DNA of 43,058 bases. It comes from Pseudoselenomonas ruminantium. Its GTDB lineage: Bacteria; Bacillota; Negativicutes; Selenomonadales; Selenomonadaceae. Under the pieces are notes generated by a model. The model did not search any database, was not told the origin of the DNA, and was given only the letters and a program-made list of their open reading frames with translations. Location: NCBI GenBank assembly GCA_002448495.1, contig DJYL01000063.1, positions 1-43,058 of the forward strand, in the 5' to 3' direction. Of the stretch, positions 1-7,611 are shown piece by piece; within the stretch, counting starts at the first letter, position 1, and each line of letters starts with the position of its first letter. The translations under genes and the position numbers were made by a program.

Positions 1-807
1 CTGCTTCTGGCACTCTTTATCGCTCTGTTTGCTATTTCTCAGACAGACCAAAAGAAGATGGCGGATTTGGCGCAGGCTTTTACTGCGGCCTTTAACATGG
101 GCGGCCCGTCATTCTTTGATAAGGCTGGTCCAAACGTGGGCCGGCGGGCGGAGCTCATGTCTGATGAGGATTTGGGTAATCAGGCATATTTTTCGGAAAA
201 TATGCAGCTGGAAGAATTGCAAAAGAAGCTGGAAGCCTACATTGAGGAAAATAATCTGGAAGACCAGTTGAGTACGCAGCTGGCGGAAGAAGGGCTGATG
301 ATTCGCATTAAGGAGCGTGCCTTGTTCCCTTCGGGGTCTGCTCAGCTGGTAGGACAGGCACAGTCTATCGTACCGGTGGTTGCAGGTATGTTGGCTTCAC
401 TGCCGGAGCGCGTGGTTATCTCTGGACACACGGATAATGTGCCAATCAGTACGGCGCAATATCCGTCCAACTGGGAACTCAGTGCTTCCCGTGCAATGAA
501 CCTCATGAAGGCGGTTCTGGCTGCTGAAAAATCCTTGAATCCGGCACGCTTTAGTGCAATCGGCTATAGTGAATATCGGCCTATAGCGGACAATAATACC
601 GATGCAGGCAGACAGCAGAATCGGCGGGTAGAGATTTTCATTGCCCGTAATTTCCGGTTTAATCCCGATGAGCCTGCAGGCGGCAAAAAGGTTACTACTC
701 CGGATACCGGGGCAGATGGCATGCCCGCAGCAGGAACGGGAAATACGCCGGCAACGCCCTCTACGAATGGAGCAGCAGCCAGCAATATGGCAACGACATC
801 TTTTTAA
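1..807 (+). CDS. motB: Flagellar motor stator protein MotB, 5' end missing
   Basis: The reading frame is open from the first base of the window, so the N-terminus lies upstream; 268 residues remain. The first residues (LLLALFIALFAIS) are the end of the single membrane-spanning helix typical of MotB, followed by QTDQKKM. Roughly the last two thirds form an OmpA-type peptidoglycan-binding domain with the hallmark VISGHTDNVPI and a following NWELSASRA segment. The C-terminal 45 or so residues are a low-complexity Pro/Thr/Ala/Gly tail. MotB anchors the MotA/MotB ion-conducting stator to the cell wall. The essential membrane Asp should lie just upstream and cannot be seen. motA is expected immediately upstream. 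A MotS/sodium-type paralogue cannot be excluded. Confidence 0.85.
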   Translation: MLLALFIALFAISQTDQKKMADLAQAFTAAFNMGGPSFFDKAGPNVGRRAELMSDEDLGNQAYFSENMQLEELQKKLEAYIEENNLEDQLSTQLAEEGLMIRIKERALFPSGSAQLVGQAQSIVPVVAGMLASLPERVVISGHTDNVPISTAQYPSNWELSASRAMNLMKAVLAAEKSLNPARFSAIGYSEYRPIADNNTDAGRQQNRRVEIFIARNFRFNPDEPAGGKKVTTPDTGADGMPAAGTGNTPATPSTNGAAASNMATTSF

Positions 808-820
808 TTCAGGCATAATC

Positions 821-840
821 AGCCGGCTTTTCAGCCGGCT
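821..840 (+). terminator. Small hairpin after motB, possible weak terminator
   Basis: The 8-nt palindrome AGCCGGCT occurs twice, separated by TTTC, giving an 8-bp stem. Only a short T-poor tract (AATTCTTTG) follows, so termination is likely inefficient. It lies between motB and acpS. Confidence 0.4.
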
Positions 841-880
841 AATTCTTTGCCTGCAGGAATAGGGTGTATAGGAGGTTATT

Positions 881-1273
881 TTGGTTACAGGAATTGGCAT
901 AGATATTGTGGAAGTGAATCGGCTGGATAAAGCTATCGCACACGAACCTTTTGTAGAGCGGGTTTTTACGCCGGACGAAGTGCGCTATTGTCGAAGCCGG
1001 GGAAAACAGGCTGCGCAAAGTTTTGCGGCTCGCTTTGCAGGCAAGGAGGCAATTTTGAAGGCTTTTGGAACGGGGCTTCGGGGGGGGAGTCTTACGGAAT
1101 TGGAGATTCTGCCCGATGAACTTGGGTGTCCGCAAGTTCATTTGAAAGGTTATTTTGCCGATTTTGCCCGGAAAAAGGGTGTTAAGAATATTTGGTTGTC
1201 GCTTACCCATACAAAGGAGTATGCGGCGGCGCAGTGTGTGATGGAGGCAGAGGATGAAAATAGCAATAAGTGA
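881..1273 (+). CDS. acpS: Holo-[acyl-carrier-protein] synthase AcpS
   Basis: This 130-residue protein transfers 4'-phosphopantetheine from CoA to the serine of acyl carrier protein, activating it for fatty acid synthesis. The N-terminal GIGIDIVEVNRL (with the metal-binding Asp) and the central FAARFAGKEAILKAFGTGL (metal-binding Glu) are the family signatures; SLTHTKEYAAA near the C-terminus completes the fold. The start is a TTG preceded by AGGAGG at 870-875, which fits the conserved N-terminus starting almost immediately. Its 3' end overlaps nnr by 20 bases, a pairing seen in many bacteria, so the two are probably co-translated. Confidence 0.95.
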   Translation: MVTGIGIDIVEVNRLDKAIAHEPFVERVFTPDEVRYCRSRGKQAAQSFAARFAGKEAILKAFGTGLRGGSLTELEILPDELGCPQVHLKGYFADFARKKGVKNIWLSLTHTKEYAAAQCVMEAEDENSNK

Positions 1274-2816
1274 TGAAATGCGGAATATTGACCGGCTGGC
1301 AGCAGAAGAATATGGCTTGCCGGAACTCTTGTTGATGGAAAGTGCCGGTCACAGGACAGCACAGGCTATGGAACATCTGTTGGGAACGACAGCAGGCAAG
1401 ACTATATGCGTACTGGCAGGCAGCGGCAATAATGGTGGGGATGCTTTGGCAGCAGCCAGATACCTCAGCAATATGGGGGCAAAAATCAAGATTTTTCTTA
1501 CTTGTGAGCCTGCCCATCTAAAAACTGCTGCCGCCCGTATGAAAAAAATTACGGATAAAATGGGCCTGGAGGTACATGCACTGGAGGAGGACCGGGATTG
1601 GAACCGCCTGCATCTGGCACTGAAATTTACGGATGCCGTTCTGGATGGAATTTTAGGAACAGGCATTAAGGGGGAATTGAAGAAAAAGGTTTTGCGCCTG
1701 ATTGAAGAAGTCAATGAAGCAGGCAGGAAAGTGCTGTCCATTGATATTCCCAGTGGTGTGGATGCTGATACGGGACGAATTTCCACGGTAGCTGTGATGG
1801 CCGATATGACGCTGACATTGGGACTTCCCAAGGTCGGGCATTTGTTGAGTCCCGGAGCGGATATGACCGGTCAGCTGATAGTTGACGATATCGGTATACC
1901 GCAGCCGCTTTTGCAAAGCGATAAGATTCAGCAGACGCTGCTGGATGATAAGCTGGTTAGGACATTGCTGCCCATGCGCAGCAAATCTGTGCATAAGGGG
2001 GATTGTGGCAGAATTTTGGTCGTTGCCGGTTCTCTGGGAATGACTGGTGCTGCGGCTCTGGCGGCAACAGCTGCTTTACGGGCAGGAGCCGGTGTGGTGA
2101 CGCTGGCGGTACCGGCCTCCGTGCAGCCGGTTTTGGCCGGTCAGCTTTTGGAAGTGATGGTGCAGCCTGTCGAAGAGAGCAGGGAGGGAATTCTGAGTGG
2201 AGAAAAGGCTTTAAGCTGCCTATTGAGACTTGCCCAGCATTGTGATGCGGTATTGATTGGTCCTGGCTTGGGCAGAGCGATGGAAACGCAGGAATTGATT
2301 CGTATGTTTGCTGCCAAGGTAAATAAACCGCTTATTATGGATGCAGATGCAATCTTTGCCTTTAACAGCCAGCCTGATGAGTTGAGCAAGCTGCCTCAAG
2401 TGCCGGTGCTTACACCGCATTTAGGGGAAATGGCTGGCATTTTGGGCGTTTCCGTACCGGAACTGCGTGAGTCGCTGCTGCCGATTGTAAGGGAGGCAGC
2501 AGCAGAATATCAATGCATATTTGTCGTAAAGAGTGAGTGTACACTGGTAGCCTATCCAGATGGAATGACGTTTTTCTCATCTGTGGGCAACCCGGGAATG
2601 GCTACCGCTGGCAGCGGTGATGTGCTGGCAGGAACAATTGCGGGACTGATGAAACAGACGGAAAGCGGTTTGGCGCCGCTGGCAGGTGTATATCTTCATG
2701 GAAGAGCCGGAGATATTGCCTATAACGAAAAAGGAGAATCCCTGTTGGCCGGCGACATTCGGGAAAATTTGGCAGCTGCCTTGAAGGAACTGCGTCAGAA
2801 GCAAATGAATGCCTGA
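1254..2816 (+). CDS. nnr: Bifunctional NAD(P)H-hydrate repair enzyme Nnr (epimerase and dehydratase)
   Basis: This 520-residue two-domain protein repairs hydrated NADH/NADPH. The N-terminal YjeF_N epimerase domain (about 1-215) carries GSGNNGGDALAAARYL and SIDIPSGVDADTG. The C-terminal ADP-dependent (S)-NAD(P)H-hydrate dehydratase domain (about 235-515) carries HKGDCGRILVVAGS, IGPGLGR, LTPHLGEMAGILG and the nucleotide-binding GNPGMATAGSGDVLAGTIAG. Length and domain order match the fused bacterial enzyme. It overlaps acpS and is followed by a 138-bp gap holding the ilvE promoter. Confidence 0.95.
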   Translation: MKIAISDEMRNIDRLAAEEYGLPELLLMESAGHRTAQAMEHLLGTTAGKTICVLAGSGNNGGDALAAARYLSNMGAKIKIFLTCEPAHLKTAAARMKKITDKMGLEVHALEEDRDWNRLHLALKFTDAVLDGILGTGIKGELKKKVLRLIEEVNEAGRKVLSIDIPSGVDADTGRISTVAVMADMTLTLGLPKVGHLLSPGADMTGQLIVDDIGIPQPLLQSDKIQQTLLDDKLVRTLLPMRSKSVHKGDCGRILVVAGSLGMTGAAALAATAALRAGAGVVTLAVPASVQPVLAGQLLEVMVQPVEESREGILSGEKALSCLLRLAQHCDAVLIGPGLGRAMETQELIRMFAAKVNKPLIMDADAIFAFNSQPDELSKLPQVPVLTPHLGEMAGILGVSVPELRESLLPIVREAAAEYQCIFVVKSECTLVAYPDGMTFFSSVGNPGMATAGSGDVLAGTIAGLMKQTESGLAPLAGVYLHGRAGDIAYNEKGESLLAGDIRENLAAALKELRQKQMNA

Positions 2817-2824
2817 CTGTACGG

Positions 2825-2845
2825 TTGTACAATATAAATGTACAA
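2825..2845. promoter_or_regulatory. Palindrome upstream of ilvE promoter, candidate operator
   Basis: TTGTACA and TGTACAA form a perfect inverted repeat with a 7-bp AT-only centre, ending 44 bp upstream of the ilvE -35 box. The symmetry and position suggest a binding site for a dimeric regulator. There is no T-tract, so a terminator role for nnr is unlikely. The binding protein cannot be named from the sequence. Confidence 0.4.
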
Positions 2846-2889
2846 TCTTGTAAGTTTTGCCGATTTTGTGCAAAAAAATGGCGAAAATC

Positions 2890-2918
2890 TTGACATTTGT
2901 ATATTGTGGGCATAAAAT
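2890..2918 (+). promoter_or_regulatory. Sigma-70 promoter of ilvE
   Basis: TTGACA (2890-2895) and TAAAAT (2913-2918) are separated by 17 bp. Transcription should start near 2925, about 30 nt before the chosen ATG. Confidence 0.75.
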
Positions 2919-2954
2919 GTAGTTACTTTGAGGAAAAAGAAAAGGGGTTTTAGC

Positions 2955-3977
2955 ATGGCAAATGTAAATATTGACTGGTCAAAATTAGGATTCAGCTATC
3001 AGCCCATTACCAAACGTTATGTGGCGAATTATAAAGACGGTCACTGGGAAAAGGGCGGTTTGACGGAAGATGCGACCATTGTGCTTAACGAGTGTGCTGG
3101 TATTTTACAGTATTGCCAGGAAGTTTTTGAAGGATTGAAGGCCTATCGCACCAAAGATGGACGCATTGTTACCTTCCGTCCGGATTTAAATGCCAAACGC
3201 ATGATGGATTCGGCCAAGCGTCTGGTTATGCCGCCGGTGCCGGAAGAAATGTTTATGGAAGCGGTAGATCAGGTGGTAGCAGCCAACAAGGATTGGATTC
3301 CGCCCTATGAATCCGGTGGCGCATTATATCTGCGTCCCTACCTGTTTGCTACGGGGCCGGTTATCGGGGTTAAACCTTCGGATGAATACCAGTTCCGTCT
3401 CTTTGGCACGCCGGTAGGTTCGTACTTCAAGAATGGCATAAAACCCATTACCATCTGTGTCAGCGATTTTGACCGGGCTGCACCGCACGGTACGGGTGAT
3501 ATCAAGGCCGGACTGAACTATGCGATGAGTCTGCATCCCTACATTCTGGCACATGAAAATGGCTTTGATGAAAATATGTATCTGGATGCGGCTACCCGCA
3601 CCTATGTCGAAGAAACCGGTGGTGCCAATTTCCTCTTTGTGACGAAGGATAATGTTGTCGTAACGCCGAAATCCGGTTCCATTCTGCCGTCCATTACCCG
3701 CCGTTCGCTGGTAACGCTGGCAGAGAATCTGGGCTACAAGGTAGAACATCGTCCGGTGAAGTTCACGGAGCTGGAGGACTTTGCTGAAGCTGGCCTTTGC
3801 GGTACAGCCGCGGTTATCTGTCCGGTGGGTAAAGTGGTTGCCAAGGACAAGGAGATTGCATTCCCCAGCGGCATGCAGGAAATGGGGCCTGTACTTACCA
3901 AACTCTACAACACGCTCCGCGGTGTACAGTTGGGAACCGTTGAAGCACCGGAAGGCTGGATTCGCGAAATAAAATAA
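2955..3977 (+). CDS. ilvE: Branched-chain amino acid aminotransferase
   Basis: This class IV PLP aminotransferase (340 residues) interconverts leucine, isoleucine and valine with their 2-oxo acids using glutamate/2-oxoglutarate. Visible signatures are FEGLKAYRT near the N-terminus, the Schiff-base lysine in GDIKAGLNYAMSLHP, YVEETGGANFLFV and the phosphate-binding segment GSILPSITRRSLV, plus GLCGTAAVICPVG. The ATG at 2955 is chosen because AAAAGGGG lies just upstream; an in-frame TTG at 2928 is less likely because it sits almost on the predicted transcript start. The gene is monocistronic, with its own promoter and terminator. Confidence 0.93.
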   Translation: MANVNIDWSKLGFSYQPITKRYVANYKDGHWEKGGLTEDATIVLNECAGILQYCQEVFEGLKAYRTKDGRIVTFRPDLNAKRMMDSAKRLVMPPVPEEMFMEAVDQVVAANKDWIPPYESGGALYLRPYLFATGPVIGVKPSDEYQFRLFGTPVGSYFKNGIKPITICVSDFDRAAPHGTGDIKAGLNYAMSLHPYILAHENGFDENMYLDAATRTYVEETGGANFLFVTKDNVVVTPKSGSILPSITRRSLVTLAENLGYKVEHRPVKFTELEDFAEAGLCGTAAVICPVGKVVAKDKEIAFPSGMQEMGPVLTKLYNTLRGVQLGTVEAPEGWIREIK

Positions 3978-3987
3978 TCTTTTTTTG

Positions 3988-4016
3988 AGTCATCTTCTGC
4001 GGGAGATGACTTTTTT
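3988..4016 (+). terminator. Intrinsic terminator of ilvE
   Basis: An 8-bp stem (AGTCATCT / AGATGACT) with an 8-nt loop is followed by a run of six T. It lies 11 bp after the ilvE stop codon. Confidence 0.85.
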
Positions 4017-4070
4017 CATCTTATTTTTAGAAAAAAGGCGTAAACTTTTTACAATACTTGCAAGGAATTC

Positions 4071-4100
4071 TTTACAAAGAACACGAATTCTTTTTATAAT
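4071..4100 (+). promoter_or_regulatory. Promoter of the cdaA operon
   Basis: TTTACA (4071-4076) and TATAAT (4095-4100) are spaced by 18 bp. GAATTCTTT occurs at 4065 and again at 4085, 20 bp apart, and TTCTTT-AC-AAAGAA forms a small palindrome over the -35 region, which may be a regulator site. Confidence 0.7.
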
Positions 4101-4147
4101 AGAAAGTAAAGATATAACAGGAATGTAATACTAGGGAGTTTTGTTTT

Positions 4148-4987
4148 ATGCCGATTGATTTTATGCTGCCAACGCAATTTCATGGAATTCTTTCCACCAT
4201 TGGATGGTTTGATGTGCTCGACATCTTGATTGTGGCGGCAATTTTATATAAAGCCTATGAAATGCTGCAGGATACACGAGCCATTACGCTGGTGAAGGGC
4301 ATTTTGGTTCTGCTGGCTGTAACCATGGTGTGCAGCTGGCTGGATCTTCACGTTATTTCATGGCTCCTGCAAAAAAGCGTAACCCTGCTTTTTGTGGCAC
4401 TTCCCATTGTCTTTCAGCCGGAACTGCGGCGGGCACTGGAACATCTGGGGCAGGGAAGGTTTCTGGGAACTGCAGCACTGCTCGATGATGAAGAAGCCCG
4501 CTCGGTGGTCAACGAAATAACCAAGGCCGTTAAGCAGCTTTCGGATACCAAGACCGGTGCCCTGCTGGTTATCGAGCGTGATATGGGACTCAATGATGTC
4601 AGTGCTACAGGCATTCAGATTGACGGGCTTATTTCGGCAGAGCTTTTGTTAAATGTATTCATTGTGAATACGCCGCTTCATGATGGTGCTACGGTTATCC
4701 GGGGAAATCGTCTGATTGCGGCAGGCTGCATCCTTCCGCTGACGGAAAACCGTACATTGTCCACAGAGCTGGGAACACGCCATCGGGCAGCAATCGGTCT
4801 TTCGGAGCAGTGTGATGCGTTGATTGTTGTGGTCAGCGAGGAAACAGGCACAATTTCGGTAGCAGAAAATGGGCATATCATGCGGCATTTAAGTCCTGAA
4901 TACCTGAAGGAAATCCTAATGCCTGCTTTCGCTGTTCCGAAAACAAACATCAAGGACATCGTAATGAACTGGAGGAAGAAGAAATGA
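4148..4987 (+). CDS. cdaA: Diadenylate cyclase CdaA (c-di-AMP synthase)
   Basis: This 279-residue membrane enzyme condenses two ATP into cyclic di-AMP. Three hydrophobic segments occupy about residues 15-85, followed by the DAC domain with PLHDGATVIRG (DGA motif) and GTRHRAAIGLSEQCDALIVVVSEE (RHR motif), both required for catalysis. AGGGAG lies 9 bp before the ATG. It overlaps cdaR by 4 bases (ATGA), so synthase and regulator are translationally coupled. c-di-AMP controls potassium and osmotic homeostasis and cell-wall physiology in related bacteria. Confidence 0.95.
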   Translation: MPIDFMLPTQFHGILSTIGWFDVLDILIVAAILYKAYEMLQDTRAITLVKGILVLLAVTMVCSWLDLHVISWLLQKSVTLLFVALPIVFQPELRRALEHLGQGRFLGTAALLDDEEARSVVNEITKAVKQLSDTKTGALLVIERDMGLNDVSATGIQIDGLISAELLLNVFIVNTPLHDGATVIRGNRLIAAGCILPLTENRTLSTELGTRHRAAIGLSEQCDALIVVVSEETGTISVAENGHIMRHLSPEYLKEILMPAFAVPKTNIKDIVMNWRKKK

Positions 4988-5937
4988 TTTCAAGCTTTCG
5001 CAGTTTAGTTCAGCATAATTTGGCTGCTAAGATAGCTTCTATTTTAGTGGCAGTCATCCTTTGGGGCTATGTCATGAATGATCAGAATCCTTCTACGGAA
5101 GGCAGCTTTACGGCTCAGGTGCAGTTGGTCAATGTACCTGAAGGCTATAAGGTTACGCAGGAGGAGGAAAAGGCTAAAATTGCGGTACGGGGGGCGCGTT
5201 CCCTGTTTGTCAACAGCAGTGATGCAGATTTCCATGCGTATGTGGATTTGCGGGGGGCTGAAGCAGGGACAAACCACTACAAAATTCGTGTGGAAATGCC
5301 TCAGGGCTTTGAATTGGTGGATGTGTATCCGGAAAGTATGGAAGTTACATTGGACCCCATTGTGCAGCGCAGAGTGCGGGCAGATATCAATGTTAATGGT
5401 TCCCCCGCAAGCGGAGTGACGGTGGCGAGCGTAACACAGAAGAGTGACGAAGTATTGATAGAAGGGCCGTCCACGCTCGTAAATGAAGTGGACAGGCTTA
5501 TTGGTTATGTGGGATTGACCAGCAAAAATGAGACGGATTTTTCCCTGCAGGTGCCATTGACGGCCATTAATGCTGATGGCCGGGAAGTATCCGGTGTGAC
5601 GATACAGCCCGCTGCGATGTATGTGACGGTGCAGATGGCAAGGGGGCTGACCAAAAAGATTGTGACCATAACGCCGATTCCCGGTGAAGATTTGGACAGC
5701 AGGTTGGAACTGGTGGCGATAAAGCCAGAGCCGATGCAGATTGAAATTGCCGGTGCAGAAGAGGTCATTGCAAATTTAAAATCCGTGAATACAGAAAAAA
5801 TTTCTTTGGCAGATGTGTTCAAGAACACCAATAAAGCGGTTAAATTAGATATTCCGCCAGGAGTAACTGTAACCAATCATGATGTGCTGGCGCACATTGT
5901 GGTAAAGAGCAGGAAAACAAGCAAGGATATGGAGTGA
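4984..5937 (+). CDS. cdaR: CdaA regulatory protein CdaR (YbbR domains)
   Basis: This 317-residue protein has one N-terminal membrane anchor (about residues 13-32, NLAAKIASILVAVILWGYV) followed by repeated extracytoplasmic YbbR-like beta modules. It is the known membrane partner of CdaA and modulates c-di-AMP synthesis. Its start overlaps the cdaA stop and its stop overlaps the next gene (GTGA), so the three genes form a tight operon. The usual third partner, glmM, is not next to it; an FAD-dependent dehydrogenase takes that place here. Confidence 0.9.
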   Translation: MISSFRSLVQHNLAAKIASILVAVILWGYVMNDQNPSTEGSFTAQVQLVNVPEGYKVTQEEEKAKIAVRGARSLFVNSSDADFHAYVDLRGAEAGTNHYKIRVEMPQGFELVDVYPESMEVTLDPIVQRRVRADINVNGSPASGVTVASVTQKSDEVLIEGPSTLVNEVDRLIGYVGLTSKNETDFSLQVPLTAINADGREVSGVTIQPAAMYVTVQMARGLTKKIVTITPIPGEDLDSRLELVAIKPEPMQIEIAGAEEVIANLKSVNTEKISLADVFKNTNKAVKLDIPPGVTVTNHDVLAHIVVKSRKTSKDME

Positions 5938-7547
5938 AGGTTCAAGTGATTCGTATAAAAAATTTACAGGTGGCTTTTGCTGATGACCGCCCCCTGCAAA
6001 CACTTGCAGCCAAACGCTTGCAATTACCACCTCAGGCTGTTGCTGAGGTGGTAATTGTGCGTAAGGCTGTAGATGCCCGACGCTATCATGGTGCACCCGT
6101 GCAGTTTGTCTATATGTTGGATGTCGCGGTAAATATGCCGGAGAAAAAGGTGCTTCAAAAATTGCGCAGGGATAAAAATATCGAGGCAATAGCATTGAAA
6201 AAGCCTGTCCCGGCAAACTTGCGTTCACGGCAGGAGAGTGAACTGCGTCCGGTAGTGGTAGGCTTTGGGCCTGCTGGTATGTTTGCGGCATTGACACTGG
6301 CCAGAGCCGGCTGGAATCCATTGGTTTTGGAGCGGGGCGATGATGTGGACAGCCGCAAGGCTGCCATTGATTTGTTTTGGCGGACGGGAACATTGAGTGA
6401 ACGTTCAAATGTACAGTTTGGTGAAGGGGGCGCAGGCACGTTCTCCGATGGCAAGCTGACAACGCGTATTAGTGACGGACATATACAGGATGTGCTGGAA
6501 GCGTTTATTGCCGCAGGTGCACCGGAAGAAATCCGTTATCTGCATAAGCCGCATATTGGCACGGACTTATTGCAGGGCGTGGTAAAAAATATCCGCAGGG
6601 AAATCCTTCGCTTAGGCGGTGAGGTGCGTTTTGCTGCGCAGGTTACGGACTTAGAGATTGAGCAAGGCAAAGTACAGGCGGTAATGGTCAATGATGAGGA
6701 ACGCATAGCCTGTAGACAGGTATTTATGGGAATTGGCCACTCTGCCCGTGATACTTATCGTATGTTGTTGGCAAAGGGCTTGAAAATGGAAGCAAAGCCG
6801 TTTGCTGTTGGCGTACGCATTGAGCATCCGCAGGAGTTTATTGATCGGGCACAATATGGTGAGGATGCCGGAAATCCACGTCTGCCGGTGGCTGATTATG
6901 CACTTACCTATAAGGACCCTTTGACCGGACGGGGGGCGTATTCTTTCTGCATGTGTCCCGGCGGAAAGGTGGTAGCGGCAACTTCGCTAAAAGGTCAGGT
7001 CTGCACCAATGGCATGAGCAATTATAAGCGGGATTCTGGCATTGCAAACAGCGCACTGCTGGTGCAGGTCGGCCCCGATGATTTCGGTCGGGAAGTATTG
7101 GCCGGCATGAATCTGCAGGATAAGCTGGAAAAGCTCGCCTTTGAGCTGGGCGGCAGAAATTATCATGCGCCCGTGCAGACGGTTGGGGATTTTTTGGGCG
7201 GGACTTCCGGTTCCACGCAGTTTTTGACCCGCCCCACTTATCAGCCTGGCGTAAAGGCTGTGGACCTGCATAAATGTCTGCCGGATTTTCTGACCCGGAC
7301 ATTGGAAGGTGCACTTCCGCATTTTGACCGTAAAATTAAGGGATTTGCGGATAAAGGTGCTGTGATGACTGGTGTGGAGGCCCGTTCTTCTGCTCCCTGC
7401 CGTATCTGCCGCAGCCGGGAAACCTTGCTGGCAGAGGGCGTGAAGGGGCTGTATCCCATTGGAGAAGGCGCCGGCTATGCAGGGGGGATTATGAGTGCAG
7501 CTGTTGACGGAATGAAGGCAGCTTACAGGTTTTTAGCAGAGCAGTAA
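5934..7547 (+). CDS. FAD-dependent dehydrogenase of the COG2509 type
   Basis: This 537-residue protein belongs to a widespread but poorly characterised family of flavoprotein dehydrogenases. After an N-terminal domain of about 105 residues comes the dinucleotide-binding motif VVVGFGPAGMFAALTLA, then FGEGGAGTFSDGKLTTR, and a C-terminal LYPIGEGAGYAGGIMSAAVDG that closes the FAD site. The substrate is unknown. The GTG start overlaps the cdaR stop by 4 bases. Near its 5' end (6021-6057) the coding sequence contains a perfect 15-bp inverted repeat. Confidence 0.85.
   Translation: MKVQVIRIKNLQVAFADDRPLQTLAAKRLQLPPQAVAEVVIVRKAVDARRYHGAPVQFVYMLDVAVNMPEKKVLQKLRRDKNIEAIALKKPVPANLRSRQESELRPVVVGFGPAGMFAALTLARAGWNPLVLERGDDVDSRKAAIDLFWRTGTLSERSNVQFGEGGAGTFSDGKLTTRISDGHIQDVLEAFIAAGAPEEIRYLHKPHIGTDLLQGVVKNIRREILRLGGEVRFAAQVTDLEIEQGKVQAVMVNDEERIACRQVFMGIGHSARDTYRMLLAKGLKMEAKPFAVGVRIEHPQEFIDRAQYGEDAGNPRLPVADYALTYKDPLTGRGAYSFCMCPGGKVVAATSLKGQVCTNGMSNYKRDSGIANSALLVQVGPDDFGREVLAGMNLQDKLEKLAFELGGRNYHAPVQTVGDFLGGTSGSTQFLTRPTYQPGVKAVDLHKCLPDFLTRTLEGALPHFDRKIKGFADKGAVMTGVEARSSAPCRICRSRETLLAEGVKGLYPIGEGAGYAGGIMSAAVDGMKAAYRFLAEQ
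6021..6057. repeat. Perfect 15-bp inverted repeat inside a coding region
   Basis: CAATTACCACCTCAG at 6021-6035 and its exact reverse complement at 6043-6057 flank the 7-nt GCTGTTG. In RNA this would be a stable hairpin about 90 nt into the FAD dehydrogenase gene, encoding the residues QLPPQAVAEVVI. There is no T-tract. Confidence 0.8.
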
Positions 7548-7577
7548 TTGTCTTTTTTACCCTTCCTATGTTAAAAT
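7548..7577 (+). promoter_or_regulatory. Candidate promoter of the permease gene
   Basis: TTGTCT (7548-7553) and TAAAAT (7572-7577) are separated by 18 bp in the 64-bp gap before the permease start. The fit to consensus is moderate. Confidence 0.5.
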
Positions 7578-7611
7578 AACAACAGTATTCAATGTGGAGG
7601 ATGAGCTGTTT

